Of a stretch of 64,000 bases of DNA, positions 1-9,630 are shown piece by piece; positions within the stretch are counted from its first letter, which is position 1, and every line of letters starts with the position of its first letter. A program made the translations under genes and the position numbers. The notes under the pieces were generated by a model. The model had not been told where the DNA came from. It was given only the letters and a program-made list of their open reading frames with translations, and made no database searches. Source of the DNA: an uncultured Bacteroides sp. (lineage in GTDB: Bacteria; Bacteroidota; Bacteroidia; Bacteroidales; Bacteroidaceae). The stretch covers positions 1 to 64,000 of the forward strand of contig NZ_CAJUHF010000015.1 in assembly GCF_910585845.1 (NCBI RefSeq), written 5' to 3'.

Positions 1-2
1 CA

Positions 3-62
3 CCGTCCGATTGGACAGATAAAATATTCACTAATTTAATTCAACCAACAGGTATCGAATAA
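3..62 (+). CDS. C-terminal end of an upstream protein (partial)
   Basis: The first bases hold an open frame that runs from the window edge to a TAA at 60-62 and encodes the tail TDKIFTNLIQPTGIE. The 77-bp gap to the next start and the same orientation fit an upstream member of the same locus, for example another glycosidase. The fragment is too short to assign to a family, and two other frames also stop nearby, so this is a weak call. Confidence 0.3.
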   Translation, partial: PSDWTDKIFTNLIQPTGIE

Positions 63-139
63 GTTTTTAGGACGCTGATTCTCAATCACCCTGTTTCTTA
101 TTCCGTATAAACTCTAATAATCAAACTAAAAAAAGCAAT

Positions 140-1513
140 ATGGATAAAATGAAAGATAAAATGAAATCTTTATTCCTTTCCTCATTACTGGCAGTAGTGA
201 GTACTTCAGGGTTGGCGCAGAACCCGATTATTCAGACAAATTATACGGCCGATCCGGCTCCAATGGTATATAATGACAAGGTATATCTTTACACCACCCA
301 CGATGAAGATAATTCTACTTGGTTTACGATGAACGACTGGCGATTGTATACCACAAGTGATATGGTGAACTGGACTGATCATGGTGCCGTATTATCCTAT
401 ACCGACTTCAGTTGGGCCAAAGGGGATGCTTGGGCTCCGCAATGCATCGAGAGAGGAGGCAAATTCTATATGTATGTACCCGTAATTTCAAATATCAATA
501 ACAGAGGAGCTATCGGGGTAGCGGTAGCCGATAGTCCTTACGGCCCTTTCTACGATCCACTTGGGAAACCACTGGTACAGACTGATTGGGGAGACATAGA
601 CCCGACGGTATTTATAGATGACGATGGGCAAGCATATATGTATTGGGGAAACCCGAATTTGTATTATGTAAAGTTGAATGAAGACATGATCTCTTACAGC
701 GGAGATGTAGTCCGTGTTCCACTGACTGCAGAATCGTTCGGAAAGCGTGAGGGAGACCCGAAGAGAGAAACCTTGTATGAGGAAGGTCCTTGGCTCTACA
801 AAAGAGACAAGAAATACTATTTATTCTGGCCGGGAGGTCCGCTACCCGAACATATCGGCTATTCTACCAGCGACAGTCCTACAGGACCATGGAAATATGG
901 CGGTACGGTAATGGCTGCCGGAGGTGGATCGTTTACAATCCATCCGGGAGTTATCGACTTCAGAGGAAAGACCTACTATTTCTATCACAACGGAGAGTTG
1001 CCCGGTGGCGGTGGTTTCAACCGTTCAGTATGCGTAGAAGAACTAAAATTCAACAAGGACGGATCAATTCCTGAGGTAAAAGCCACGAAAGGAATCACCA
1101 AAGGAGTTGCTACATTGAATCCGTATATGAAAAATGAAGCGGAAACAATTGCCTTCTCTGAAGGATTCAAATCTTTCCAAAACAAGCAAGTGGGTGTATT
1201 TGTGACAGCAATGAAGGATGGTAGTTATATCCGGGTTCGTGACGTGGAATTTGGGAAAGACGGCGCAACGAAATTCACTGCCAGAATCGGCACGACACAC
1301 AATGACCCCGTACAACTTGAGATACGCTTGGATAATATGGACGGGAAACTGGTAGGAACCATTAAAGTTCCTCGTACAGGTGGCAGTGACCGTTGGGACT
1401 TAAAGACCATTGATATCTCAAAAATAACAGGAGTACATGATCTTTATTTTGTGGTAAAAGGAAGACCGACTACCAACCTTATGTATTTCGATTATTGGAT
1501 GTTCTCTAAATAA
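140..1513 (+). CDS. GH43 glycosidase with C-terminal CBM6-like domain
   Basis: This is a probable secreted beta-xylosidase or alpha-L-arabinofuranosidase acting on xylan or arabinan side chains. A signal peptide ends near residue 26 (STSGLAQ). The five-bladed GH43 propeller shows the three family acidic residues: Asp38 in TADPAPMV (base), Asp154 in DIDPTVF (pKa modulator) and Glu215 in EEGPW (acid). Residues of about 330-457 (NEAETIA to FDYWMF) look like a CBM6-type beta-sandwich. Two early Met codons at residues 4 and 8 are alternative starts. It is 13 bp upstream of the GH31 gene, so the two are likely co-transcribed. Substrate specificity within GH43 cannot be read from the sequence. Confidence 0.9.
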   Translation: MDKMKDKMKSLFLSSLLAVVSTSGLAQNPIIQTNYTADPAPMVYNDKVYLYTTHDEDNSTWFTMNDWRLYTTSDMVNWTDHGAVLSYTDFSWAKGDAWAPQCIERGGKFYMYVPVISNINNRGAIGVAVADSPYGPFYDPLGKPLVQTDWGDIDPTVFIDDDGQAYMYWGNPNLYYVKLNEDMISYSGDVVRVPLTAESFGKREGDPKRETLYEEGPWLYKRDKKYYLFWPGGPLPEHIGYSTSDSPTGPWKYGGTVMAAGGGSFTIHPGVIDFRGKTYYFYHNGELPGGGGFNRSVCVEELKFNKDGSIPEVKATKGITKGVATLNPYMKNEAETIAFSEGFKSFQNKQVGVFVTAMKDGSYIRVRDVEFGKDGATKFTARIGTTHNDPVQLEIRLDNMDGKLVGTIKVPRTGGSDRWDLKTIDISKITGVHDLYFVVKGRPTTNLMYFDYWMFSK

Positions 1514-1526
1514 GCCATTATATACG

Positions 1527-4151
1527 ATGAAAACAGAATGGAAGAAGCGGAAGCTGATTGGAGTTATTGCAGTAATTTTATCTCTTTCTTTACTAAATAC
1601 GGCATGTAGTTCTGGTGAAAAGAAAAATATCGTACTTGAACTGGAGCAAGGTACCCTCTCACTGATACCACTAAACCGGAATGCTGTCCGAATACAGTTT
1701 GCCCAATCCGGTTCAGTACCTATGCCGGAACTTATCTATACAGAGAGTTCTCCCGTTCCAGAGTATCATGTTTCAGAAGATGATAAATCTCTGACTCTAT
1801 CTCTGGAAGGGATTTCTGTGGAGTTTGATAAAGATACTGAAGCACTAACTTTTAAAGATGCAAAAAAGCATACCATTCTTCAGGAAAAAGTCGGAGGACG
1901 TTTTATGGTAGCTTCTTCTGTACAAGGAGAAGCTACCTTCCAAGTGGAACAACACTTTGTATCTCCGAAAGATGAGTATATATACGGTACAGGTCAATTC
2001 CAGGATGGTTATCTCAATATCAGAGGTTTGTCGAGAAGGTTAACACAGGTCAACACACAAATTGCCATTCCTTTTATTCTATCAAACAAAGGTTATGGAC
2101 TGTTGTGGAATAACTATGGCCTAACCGATTTCAACCCGGCAGATGAATCTGTTGAATTGATTCCTACAAGTGCAAGTGGTGAAACGGTTACAGTGAATGC
2201 TACAGGTACGAGTGGAAATATAAAAGAAACCAGACAGACATACTCTTTCACTGCCTCATTGGAAGTACCTCATTCCGGACGTTATTCTTTACTGTTGGAT
2301 GTCGGACAACGGATGGCACGTAAGCATTATCTTGCTATTGATGGGAATAATGTACTTGATATTAATAATTTGTGGCTGCCTCCCACAACCTCCACAATAG
2401 TAGAGCTAAGTGCTGGAAAACATACTATAGAAGTGCAGGGTGAGCGCAATGATAAGCCTATATTGCATTGGCGTCCTGTTTCCGAAGAAACAGTATTTCG
2501 TTCACCGGTTGCCCAGACATTGGATTATACTGTTTTCGCCGGTAATGGAGATGAAGTTATAGCCAGTTACCGTGAGTTGACTGGCCCCTCTCCCATGATG
2601 CCTTTATGGAGTTTGGGATACATACATTGTCGGGAACGATACAATACGCAGGCAGAATTATTGGAAAATGCCCGTGAGTTCAGGCAACGGAAGTTACCTA
2701 TAGATATGATTGTTCAAGACTGGCAATATTGGGGAAAACACGGCTGGAACGCAATGCAGTTTGATGAAGACAGGTATCCAGATCCGGGAAAGATGCTTCA
2801 GGAACTTCATGATATAGACATACATCTGATGCTTTCCGTTTGGTCTAAAATAGATGCCCAATCTGAAATCGGGAAGCAGGCAAAAGAAAATGGATATTAT
2901 ATTCCAGGCAGCGACTGGATTGATTTCTTCAATATTGATGCCGCCGCCTTTTATTGGCAGAACTTCCGTAGCGGACTATTGAAATATGGCATCGACGCAT
3001 GGTGGCAGGATGCCACAGAACCAGAGAATGACGATCTCCAGAACCGACGTATAAACAATGGGCAGACACCGGGAGAGGTTTACCGGAATGTTTATCCGAT
3101 GTATGTCAGTAAGACGATTTATGAAGGTTTGCGCAAAGATGATCCCGACCGGAGAGCCATGATATTTACTCGTAGCGGCTTTTCCGGAATGCAGCGTTAT
3201 GCAGCGGCTACATGGTCGGGAGATGTGGGACATGACTGGGAAACCTTACGTCGGCAAATAGTCGGAGGACTGGGGCAAATGGCAACAGGTCTGCCTTGGT
3301 GGACGTATGATGCCGGTGGGTTCTTCCGTCCAAGCAACCAATATACCAATACAGAATATCATGAACAGTTTATCCGTTGGTTGCAGGCAGGAACATTTTT
3401 CCCGTTAATGCGTGTACATGGTTACATGAGTAATACCGAACCTTGGAGATACGGAAAGAGAGTTGAAAGCATAGTTGCCCGATATTTAGACCTGCGTTAC
3501 AGGCTTCTTCCCTATATCTATTCTCAAAATGCTGCGATTTCCTTTAAAGGTTCTACGTTGATGCGTCCATTAGTAATGGACTTTCCGGAAGATTCCCGTG
3601 CATTGGAGCAAAAACATCAGTTCATGTTCGGTCCCTCTATTTTAGTCTCCCCGGTCGTAGAAGGCGGCATTAATCGGATGGCAACGTATCTTCCCGAATG
3701 CCCGGAAGGTTGGATAGATTTTTGGGACGGTACATTCTATAAAGGTGGACAAATGGCAGATGTGGATATCGACCTTGAAAAAATACCCTTATTTGTGAAA
3801 GCCGGTTCTATATTGCCATTGGGACCTACCAAGCAATCAACCTCCGAAGACACGGAAGAGCCATGGGAAATCCGTATTTACCCAGGTGCCGATGGTGTTT
3901 ATTCTGTTTATGAAGATGAAGGGAATAACTATAATTACGAAAAGGGGCAGTTCAGCACATTTGAATTAAATTGGAATGATACGGACAAGACTTTGACCAT
4001 CAGTGACAGGAAAGGAACATTCACTGGAATGAAAAAGGAAATAACCTTTAATGTCATAAAAGTATCACCACAATCTGGTACCGGAATTTATCAATCAACA
4101 CCGGATAAGACTGTTACGTATTCAGGGAAATCTGTGGCAATTTCATTCTAA
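1527..4151 (+). CDS. GH31 alpha-xylosidase/alpha-glucosidase lipoprotein with PA14-like insert
   Basis: An exo-acting retaining glycosidase, probably removing terminal alpha-linked xylose or glucose. The N-terminus is a lipoprotein signal with lipobox LNTAC (Cys27). A PA14-like beta-domain is inserted at about residues 225-325 (RQTYSFTASLEV to LHWRPVSEE). The catalytic barrel follows: nucleophile Asp495 in WWQDATEP and acid/base Asp566 in WSGDVGHDW. The PA14 insert and overall size match the alpha-xylosidases of Bacteroides xyloglucan and xylan loci (family knowledge), so alpha-xylosidase is the favoured activity. It sits between GH43 and GH27 genes in one operon. Confidence 0.88.
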   Translation: MKTEWKKRKLIGVIAVILSLSLLNTACSSGEKKNIVLELEQGTLSLIPLNRNAVRIQFAQSGSVPMPELIYTESSPVPEYHVSEDDKSLTLSLEGISVEFDKDTEALTFKDAKKHTILQEKVGGRFMVASSVQGEATFQVEQHFVSPKDEYIYGTGQFQDGYLNIRGLSRRLTQVNTQIAIPFILSNKGYGLLWNNYGLTDFNPADESVELIPTSASGETVTVNATGTSGNIKETRQTYSFTASLEVPHSGRYSLLLDVGQRMARKHYLAIDGNNVLDINNLWLPPTTSTIVELSAGKHTIEVQGERNDKPILHWRPVSEETVFRSPVAQTLDYTVFAGNGDEVIASYRELTGPSPMMPLWSLGYIHCRERYNTQAELLENAREFRQRKLPIDMIVQDWQYWGKHGWNAMQFDEDRYPDPGKMLQELHDIDIHLMLSVWSKIDAQSEIGKQAKENGYYIPGSDWIDFFNIDAAAFYWQNFRSGLLKYGIDAWWQDATEPENDDLQNRRINNGQTPGEVYRNVYPMYVSKTIYEGLRKDDPDRRAMIFTRSGFSGMQRYAAATWSGDVGHDWETLRRQIVGGLGQMATGLPWWTYDAGGFFRPSNQYTNTEYHEQFIRWLQAGTFFPLMRVHGYMSNTEPWRYGKRVESIVARYLDLRYRLLPYIYSQNAAISFKGSTLMRPLVMDFPEDSRALEQKHQFMFGPSILVSPVVEGGINRMATYLPECPEGWIDFWDGTFYKGGQMADVDIDLEKIPLFVKAGSILPLGPTKQSTSEDTEEPWEIRIYPGADGVYSVYEDEGNNYNYEKGQFSTFELNWNDTDKTLTISDRKGTFTGMKKEITFNVIKVSPQSGTGIYQSTPDKTVTYSGKSVAISF

Positions 4152-4182
4152 AAGTTTTTAATCAAGAGAAAAGAATCAAAAT

Positions 4183-6210
4183 ATGGAGAATACTAAAATT
4201 TGGATAATTGCAAGTTTTGCATTAGCAGGGATTGTTACCGGATGTAACCAGCCACAGACTGTATGGCTTGATGATCTGGACCTGACAGCTATGACCCAAG
4301 GGCATGGGGTTGCCATGAAAAACAAATCAGTTGACGGTAAAACGTTGACAATCGGAGGGCAGACGTTTGAGCGTGGAGTAGGTACCCACTCTATCAGCGA
4401 ACTGGTAATTCAATTGGATGGTAAAGCAACATCATTTATGGCTCAAGTGGGTTTGGATGATGAAATTCTGGAACATAAGCCATCGGCCGAATTTATTGTA
4501 ATCGGGGATGGGAAACAGCTATGGTCCAGTGGAGTTGTAAAAGCAGGAGATTCAGCAAAACCATGTACTGTTTCACTTAATGGTGTGAAAAGGCTGGAAT
4601 TGATTGTAGCTGGTAGCGATGACGGTCCTTATTATGATCATGCGGATTGGGCGGATGCAAAAATTATTTCAAAGGGCAAAAAAAGTTTCCCCACACTGAA
4701 ATTTATAGCTACCGAGCCTTATATACTGACCCCTCCCGCGCCTGCAACACCAAGAATCAATAGTGCTTCTGTGTTTGGAGTACGCCCCGGTTCTCCATTC
4801 CTATTTCAAGTAGCAGTTACTGGTGACCGGCCTATGTTATTTTCAGCAGTAGGCTTACCGGAAGGACTGAAAATTAATCAAGAAACAGGTCTGATTACCG
4901 GTAAATTGACCAAATCCGGAACGTTTGAAGTAACCCTACAAGCTAAAAATGAGAAAGGAATAACGGAAAAGAAACTCCGCATTGAATGTGGTGACCGAAT
5001 TGCTCTTACTCCGCCAATGGGATGGAATAGCTGGAACTGTTTCGGGCATGAAGTTTCCGCTGAGAAAGTGAAACTGGCGGCAAGAGCCATGATAGAAAGT
5101 GGTTTGGTGAATTACGGTTGGAGTTATATCAATATAGATGACTCGTGGCAACATCACCGTGATCCTAATGACCGGACCAGAGGCGGAAAACTGCGCGACG
5201 AACGTGGCAACATTCTGCCTAACACCCAATTCCCTGATATGAAAGAACTAACTGACTATATACACTCACTTGGTTTGAAAGTAGGTATCTATTCTTCACC
5301 CGGTCCATGGACTTGCGGAGGATGTGCAGGCAGCTATGGTTATGAAAAACAAGACGCTGAGATGTATGCCAAATGGGGATTTGATTATTTAAAATATGAC
5401 TGGTGCAGCTATGGAGGGGTACTTGACCGTGATTTAAAGAAAGATCCTTATAGTGTATCTTCTTTAGCCTTTCAAGGAGGAGGAGACACTATTACCGGTA
5501 GAAGACCATTCAAAATCATGGGTGACTATTTGCGCCAACAGCCTCGAGATATTGTGTATAACCTGTGTCAATATGGTATGGGAGATGTTTGGGAATGGGG
5601 AGATGCTGTCGGAGGACAGTCTTGGCGTACGACCAATGACATCACAGATACTTGGGAAAGCGTAAAGAGCATCGCCCTTTCTCAAGACAAAGCGGCAGCT
5701 TGGGCTAAACCGGGCAACTGGAACGATCCGGATATGTTAGTGATTGGCGTTGTAGGTTGGGGAAATCCTCATCAGACCAAACTTAAACCAGATGAGCAAT
5801 ATCTTCACTTTAGTCTTTGGAGTTTGTTTTCTGCACCTCTTCTGATTGGTTGTGATCTGGAAAAAATGGATGATTTCACTTTCAGTCTGTTGACTAATAA
5901 TGAAGTCATTGCTGTCAATCAGGATCCGTTAGGTAAACAAGCTACATGTGTACATGCCATAGGAGAACTACGTATCTATGTGAAAGAATTGGAAGATGGC
6001 AATAAAGCAGTGGGATTCTGCAATTTTGATCGTGAAAAGGCCGAGCTTTCTTTCCGGGATTTCGATAAATTAGGTATTACAGGTAAGCAGATTATCCGTG
6101 ACCTTTGGAGGCAAAAAGATATAAAAACACTTGATACCGGACGGGAAACATTATCCCTGAAAGTTCCAGCTCATGGCGTACTGCTTTATAAGTTTAAACA
6201 AGTTCAATGA
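4183..6210 (+). CDS. GH27 alpha-galactosidase lipoprotein with N-terminal NPCBM domain
   Basis: Likely removes terminal alpha-galactose (or beta-L-arabinopyranose, a known alternative in GH27) from side chains. Lipobox IVTGC places Cys21 as the lipidation site. Residues of about 30-165 look like an NPCBM/NEW2 carbohydrate-binding domain (GVGTHS, DGPYYDHADWADA). An Ig/putative-He_PIG-like segment lies near 185-265, then the GH27 barrel begins at PPMGWNSWN. The nucleophile is Asp406 in YLKYDWCSYG and the acid/base Asp517 in WNDPDMLVIG. The gene starts 31 bp after GH31. Activity on the actual locus substrate is inferred. Confidence 0.9.
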   Translation: MENTKIWIIASFALAGIVTGCNQPQTVWLDDLDLTAMTQGHGVAMKNKSVDGKTLTIGGQTFERGVGTHSISELVIQLDGKATSFMAQVGLDDEILEHKPSAEFIVIGDGKQLWSSGVVKAGDSAKPCTVSLNGVKRLELIVAGSDDGPYYDHADWADAKIISKGKKSFPTLKFIATEPYILTPPAPATPRINSASVFGVRPGSPFLFQVAVTGDRPMLFSAVGLPEGLKINQETGLITGKLTKSGTFEVTLQAKNEKGITEKKLRIECGDRIALTPPMGWNSWNCFGHEVSAEKVKLAARAMIESGLVNYGWSYINIDDSWQHHRDPNDRTRGGKLRDERGNILPNTQFPDMKELTDYIHSLGLKVGIYSSPGPWTCGGCAGSYGYEKQDAEMYAKWGFDYLKYDWCSYGGVLDRDLKKDPYSVSSLAFQGGGDTITGRRPFKIMGDYLRQQPRDIVYNLCQYGMGDVWEWGDAVGGQSWRTTNDITDTWESVKSIALSQDKAAAWAKPGNWNDPDMLVIGVVGWGNPHQTKLKPDEQYLHFSLWSLFSAPLLIGCDLEKMDDFTFSLLTNNEVIAVNQDPLGKQATCVHAIGELRIYVKELEDGNKAVGFCNFDREKAELSFRDFDKLGITGKQIIRDLWRQKDIKTLDTGRETLSLKVPAHGVLLYKFKQVQ

Positions 6211-6234
6211 ATCTATTAATTTAATTATTTTATT

Positions 6235-7335
6235 ATGAGGAACGTTTTCTTGGCTTTTAGCCTGTGTTTGATTTTCTCCGGTTGTGGAGGAAGGAGTAAT
6301 GAAGTGAACTTTACTCCAGAAGGGAATCCGATTGTTTTGAATAAGTTTACGGCCGATCCGGCACCGATGGTGCACAATGGTACGCTTTACCTCTATGTAG
6401 GTCATGATGAAGCGGAAGAAGGACAAGATTTCAATATAACTGAATGGCTATGTTATTCTACCAAGGACATGAAGACATGGACCGATCATGGAAGTGTACT
6501 TAAACCTACAGATTTCTCATGGGGAGTAGGTGAAGCATGGGCATCCCAGGTTGTGGAAAAAGACGGGAAATTCTATTACTATACAACCGTACAAGCGGGA
6601 GACCCGTACAACAGCAAAGTGGTGGGAGTTGCCGTTTCAGATAGCCCGACAGGACCCTTTGTCGATCCGCGGGGCACTCCGCTTGTGACGGATGACATGA
6701 CGCCCAATGGAGCGCGCGGATGGTGGAACGATATAGACCCGACGGTTTTTATAGATGATGACGGCACTCCCTGGATGAGCTGGGGCAACGGGACTTGCTT
6801 TTTAGTCAAGCTTAAACCTAACATGATCGAACTGGACGGTCCTATCGAAATTCTCAAAATGCCGAAATATGTAGAAGGTCCTTGGCTACATAAACATGGA
6901 AATCTCTATTACCTGACATACGCTTCAATGGGCAAAGGACGCGAAACAATAAGCTATGCGACGGCACCAAGCATGGAAGGACCGTGGACATATCGTGGAC
7001 TCTTGACAGGAATGGCAGAAAACAGTTTTACCATACATCCGGGAATCATCGAATTCAAGGGTCAGAGCTACCTGTTCTATCATAATGCGACACTCACTTT
7101 GAACGGGAAATCAGGTGCTACAGGCCGTAGAAGCGTTTGTGTCGATTATCTGTATTATTTGCCGGACGGACGTATGGCGTACGTTGAACAAACCAAGGAG
7201 GGAGTTACCGCGAAACTGAAGAATCCCGCTGAAGTGGCTGCAATTATAAATCCGTCTGCCGAAGAAGAAAAGATTATAGAAAAAGAAAATATCATAACCT
7301 CCGAATCAGAAGCATCGCAAGAAGAAACGAAGTAG
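6235..7335 (+). CDS. GH43 glycosidase lipoprotein (single domain)
   Basis: A second GH43 enzyme, without a recognisable CBM. The lipobox IFSGC gives Cys17. Catalytic residues are Asp41 in TADPAPMV, Asp168 in DIDPTVF and Glu214 in VEGPW. The last 35 residues are Glu/Lys/Ser-rich and probably disordered (EEEKIIEKENI). It is close in sequence to the 457-aa GH43 at the start of the window, suggesting a beta-xylosidase/arabinofuranosidase activity on related linkages. It lies 24 bp after the GH27 gene and is the last gene before the composition changes. Confidence 0.9.
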   Translation: MRNVFLAFSLCLIFSGCGGRSNEVNFTPEGNPIVLNKFTADPAPMVHNGTLYLYVGHDEAEEGQDFNITEWLCYSTKDMKTWTDHGSVLKPTDFSWGVGEAWASQVVEKDGKFYYYTTVQAGDPYNSKVVGVAVSDSPTGPFVDPRGTPLVTDDMTPNGARGWWNDIDPTVFIDDDGTPWMSWGNGTCFLVKLKPNMIELDGPIEILKMPKYVEGPWLHKHGNLYYLTYASMGKGRETISYATAPSMEGPWTYRGLLTGMAENSFTIHPGIIEFKGQSYLFYHNATLTLNGKSGATGRRSVCVDYLYYLPDGRMAYVEQTKEGVTAKLKNPAEVAAIINPSAEEEKIIEKENIITSESEASQEETK

Positions 7336-7393
7336 ACTTACTACGCTTCTTTCTTACCCAAAAGAATATATAACCAATAAATTATCTACAACG

Positions 7394-8092
7394 ATGAACA
7401 TTTTACAGCGAAAGCCGCTACTGGCTACTTGCCTTGCAGCCCTGTTCTCTCTATCGGGCTACGCGCAGAAAACAGAAGAGTCCCCACAACTGTCTGCCTA
7501 CTTCTCTCCGGCAACCACGAACATCATGTCGCCGGACGACGAAGGCTTCATCCAACGCTGGCTATTACTGGAGCCTATCGACAAACCCAACCGTTCCAAT
7601 ACGGTCTTCACCGACAGTTACCTCCGCGAAGCGTTTGCCATCGAATACTTCCCCGGACAATTCACCGTCCTGCCCAAAGCCGGAGACAAAGTGAAAGTGG
7701 GTAAACAGAAGCTGACCTGGCACGCCCTCGAAAGCAAACTCTTCAACGTGAAACTCTTCCGCTTTGCATCGGGTCTGAAGAAACAGGTCTATGGCGTACT
7801 GTTCTGGGCGGTCACCGTAATTGAATGTCCCGAAGAAATGGAGAACGTCCGATTGTCGGTAGGTTCCAACTCCGCATCCATGTGGTGGCTGAACGGCGAA
7901 GAGGCGGTCATACTTTCGGGCGACCGCCGTATGGTGAAGGACGACTGCCTGTCGCGCCGGCTGACCTTGAAGAAAGGTAAGAACATCTTACGTGGAGCCA
8001 TCATCAATGGCCCTGGAATGAGTGATTTCTGTGTTCGCTTCCTCGACGAGAATGGAGCACCTGTCAAAAACATTACTATCAGCTATAAATGA
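7394..8092 (+). CDS. Secreted beta-rich protein of unknown function in GH operon
   Basis: Not recognised as a named family. It has a signal peptide ending near residue 24 (LSGYAQ), then about 208 residues predicted to be mostly beta. The second half (VRLSVGSNSASMWWLNGEE, then KKGKNILRGAIINGPG) resembles galactose-binding-like jelly-roll domains that accompany glycosidases and esterases, which suggests carbohydrate binding. No catalytic motif is evident. Its stop codon overlaps the start of the next GH43 gene by 4 bp (ATGA), implying translational coupling. Its G+C is visibly higher than that of the four genes before it. Confidence 0.7.
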   Translation: MNILQRKPLLATCLAALFSLSGYAQKTEESPQLSAYFSPATTNIMSPDDEGFIQRWLLLEPIDKPNRSNTVFTDSYLREAFAIEYFPGQFTVLPKAGDKVKVGKQKLTWHALESKLFNVKLFRFASGLKKQVYGVLFWAVTVIECPEEMENVRLSVGSNSASMWWLNGEEAVILSGDRRMVKDDCLSRRLTLKKGKNILRGAIINGPGMSDFCVRFLDENGAPVKNITISYK

Positions 8093-9546
8093 CCATGAAA
8101 ACAAGAGTTATACTTTTGGGCGCAGCAGCCCTGATGTCTGCATTGACATCCCAAAAAGCAATTGCACAAATAGGTGAACCGTACATCCACGACCCTTCGA
8201 CCATCATGGAGTGCGAGGGCAAATACTACACGTTCGGTACTGGCGGCGGCGGACTGATCTCCGAAGACGGCTGGACCTGGAATGGCGGCGGAGTAAGACC
8301 CGGAGGAGGTGCCGCCCCTGATGCCGTGAAGATAGGCGATCGTTACCTGATTGCTTACAGTGCCACCGGAGGGGGACTTGGCGGAGGACACAGCGGCAAG
8401 GTGCTGACCATGTGGAACAAGACCTTAGACCCCAACTCTCCCGATTTTGCCTATACGGAACCCATAGAAGTGGCATCCTCCCTCAACGATGAAGACTGCG
8501 ATGCCATTGACGCCGGACTCTTGCTGGACCCGACGGATGGACGCCTATGGCTGTCTTACGGTACCTACTTCGGATTCATCCGACTCGTAGAGCTTGACCC
8601 TGCAACCGGCAAACGGGTGGAGGGCAACGAAGCCATCAACATCGCCATCGACTGCGAAGCGACAGACCTGCTCTATCGCGACGGATGGTATTATCTACTG
8701 GGCACGCACGGCACATGTTGCGATGGTCCGAACTCTACTTACAATATCGTAGTCGGCCGTTCGCGCAAAGTGACAGGCCCCTACCTCGATAATATGGGAA
8801 GAGACATGCTGGAAGGTGGCGGCAAGATGGTGATCGCCGCCGGAAACCGTCAGACCGGTCCCGGACACTTCGGGCTTTTCAAAGTGACGGACGGCGTAGA
8901 GAAGATGTCGTGCCATTTCGAAGCTGACTTCGACCGAGGCGGCCGTAGTGTATTGGGCATACGTCCGCTCTTATGGAAGAACGGATGGCCCGTTGCCGGC
9001 GAAGTCTTCAAAGAAGGCACCTACGAGATTGAGTCCGAGCGTAGAGGTTATGCCCTCGAACTTGCCGTCGACTTCGTGCGTATGGAGTACACCAGACACC
9101 GTTTCTGGGAGAAAGACAGTGCTCCTATCGTACCGCTGAAGTCACAAACGCTGGAAGAGGTGATAGGAACCTGGCCGGAAGGGGAAATCGACGTAAGAAT
9201 CGGCGATTACATGTTCCGTCCCCATCAGAAGTGGACCATCACCGCTGTGCCCGAAGCCGGCGGATACTTGGGTGGCCCTTACTACAAGATTGTGATTGAA
9301 GGAACCAACCGGGCACTGGCAGCCACGGCAGATGCGGAAGTAGTGGCCGTACCTGAGTTTACGGGAGCCCCCGAGCAGTTGTGGAGAATCGACCAGCTGA
9401 CGGACGGCACCTACCGGATTATGCCCAAGAAGGTACCGGGAACAGACGAAGAACTGGTTTTGGTCTCCGTAGGTGACAGTACGCCTTCGCTGGGCAAGTT
9501 CGATATGAACAGCGATAACTCCAAATGGAATTTCCGCAACCATTAA
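8089..9546 (+). CDS. GH43 arabinanase/xylosidase-like enzyme with trefoil-like C-terminus
   Basis: A third GH43, of a type different from its neighbours and closer to the endo-arabinanase-like branch. A second Met three codons in is an alternative start; the signal peptide ends at AIAQ. The propeller shows Asp35 in IHDPSTI, Asp141 in DAIDAGLLLD and Glu190 in DCEATDL. A Gly-rich loop (GGGVRPGGGAA) follows the first blade. The C-terminal ~110 residues (YYKIVIEGTNRALAA, QLWRIDQLTDGTYRI) look like a ricin-type beta-trefoil or similar binding domain. The gene overlaps the preceding one by 4 bp. The endo- or exo-mode is not decided. Confidence 0.85.
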   Translation: MTMKTRVILLGAAALMSALTSQKAIAQIGEPYIHDPSTIMECEGKYYTFGTGGGGLISEDGWTWNGGGVRPGGGAAPDAVKIGDRYLIAYSATGGGLGGGHSGKVLTMWNKTLDPNSPDFAYTEPIEVASSLNDEDCDAIDAGLLLDPTDGRLWLSYGTYFGFIRLVELDPATGKRVEGNEAINIAIDCEATDLLYRDGWYYLLGTHGTCCDGPNSTYNIVVGRSRKVTGPYLDNMGRDMLEGGGKMVIAAGNRQTGPGHFGLFKVTDGVEKMSCHFEADFDRGGRSVLGIRPLLWKNGWPVAGEVFKEGTYEIESERRGYALELAVDFVRMEYTRHRFWEKDSAPIVPLKSQTLEEVIGTWPEGEIDVRIGDYMFRPHQKWTITAVPEAGGYLGGPYYKIVIEGTNRALAATADAEVVAVPEFTGAPEQLWRIDQLTDGTYRIMPKKVPGTDEELVLVSVGDSTPSLGKFDMNSDNSKWNFRNH

Positions 9547-9551
9547 AGGCT

Positions 9552-9629
9552 ATGCTGAAAAACCAAGAGTAACATGAGAAATCAAGAGTAATATGAGAAA
9601 TCAAGAGTAATATGAGAAACCGAAAGTAA
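9552..9629 (+). promoter_or_regulatory. Tandem mini-ORF leader ahead of the GH3 gene
   Basis: Four very short ORFs run head to tail: 9552-9572 (MLKNQE), 9574-9591 (MRNQE), 9593-9610 (MRNQE) and 9612-9629 (MRNRK). Each ends in TAA and is followed after exactly one base by the next ATG; the last leads one base later into the real GH3 start (MRK). The repeat period is 19 bp. This looks like repeated duplication of the start region and could feed ribosomes into GH3 by termination-reinitiation. Confidence 0.75.
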
Positions 9630-9630
9630 C

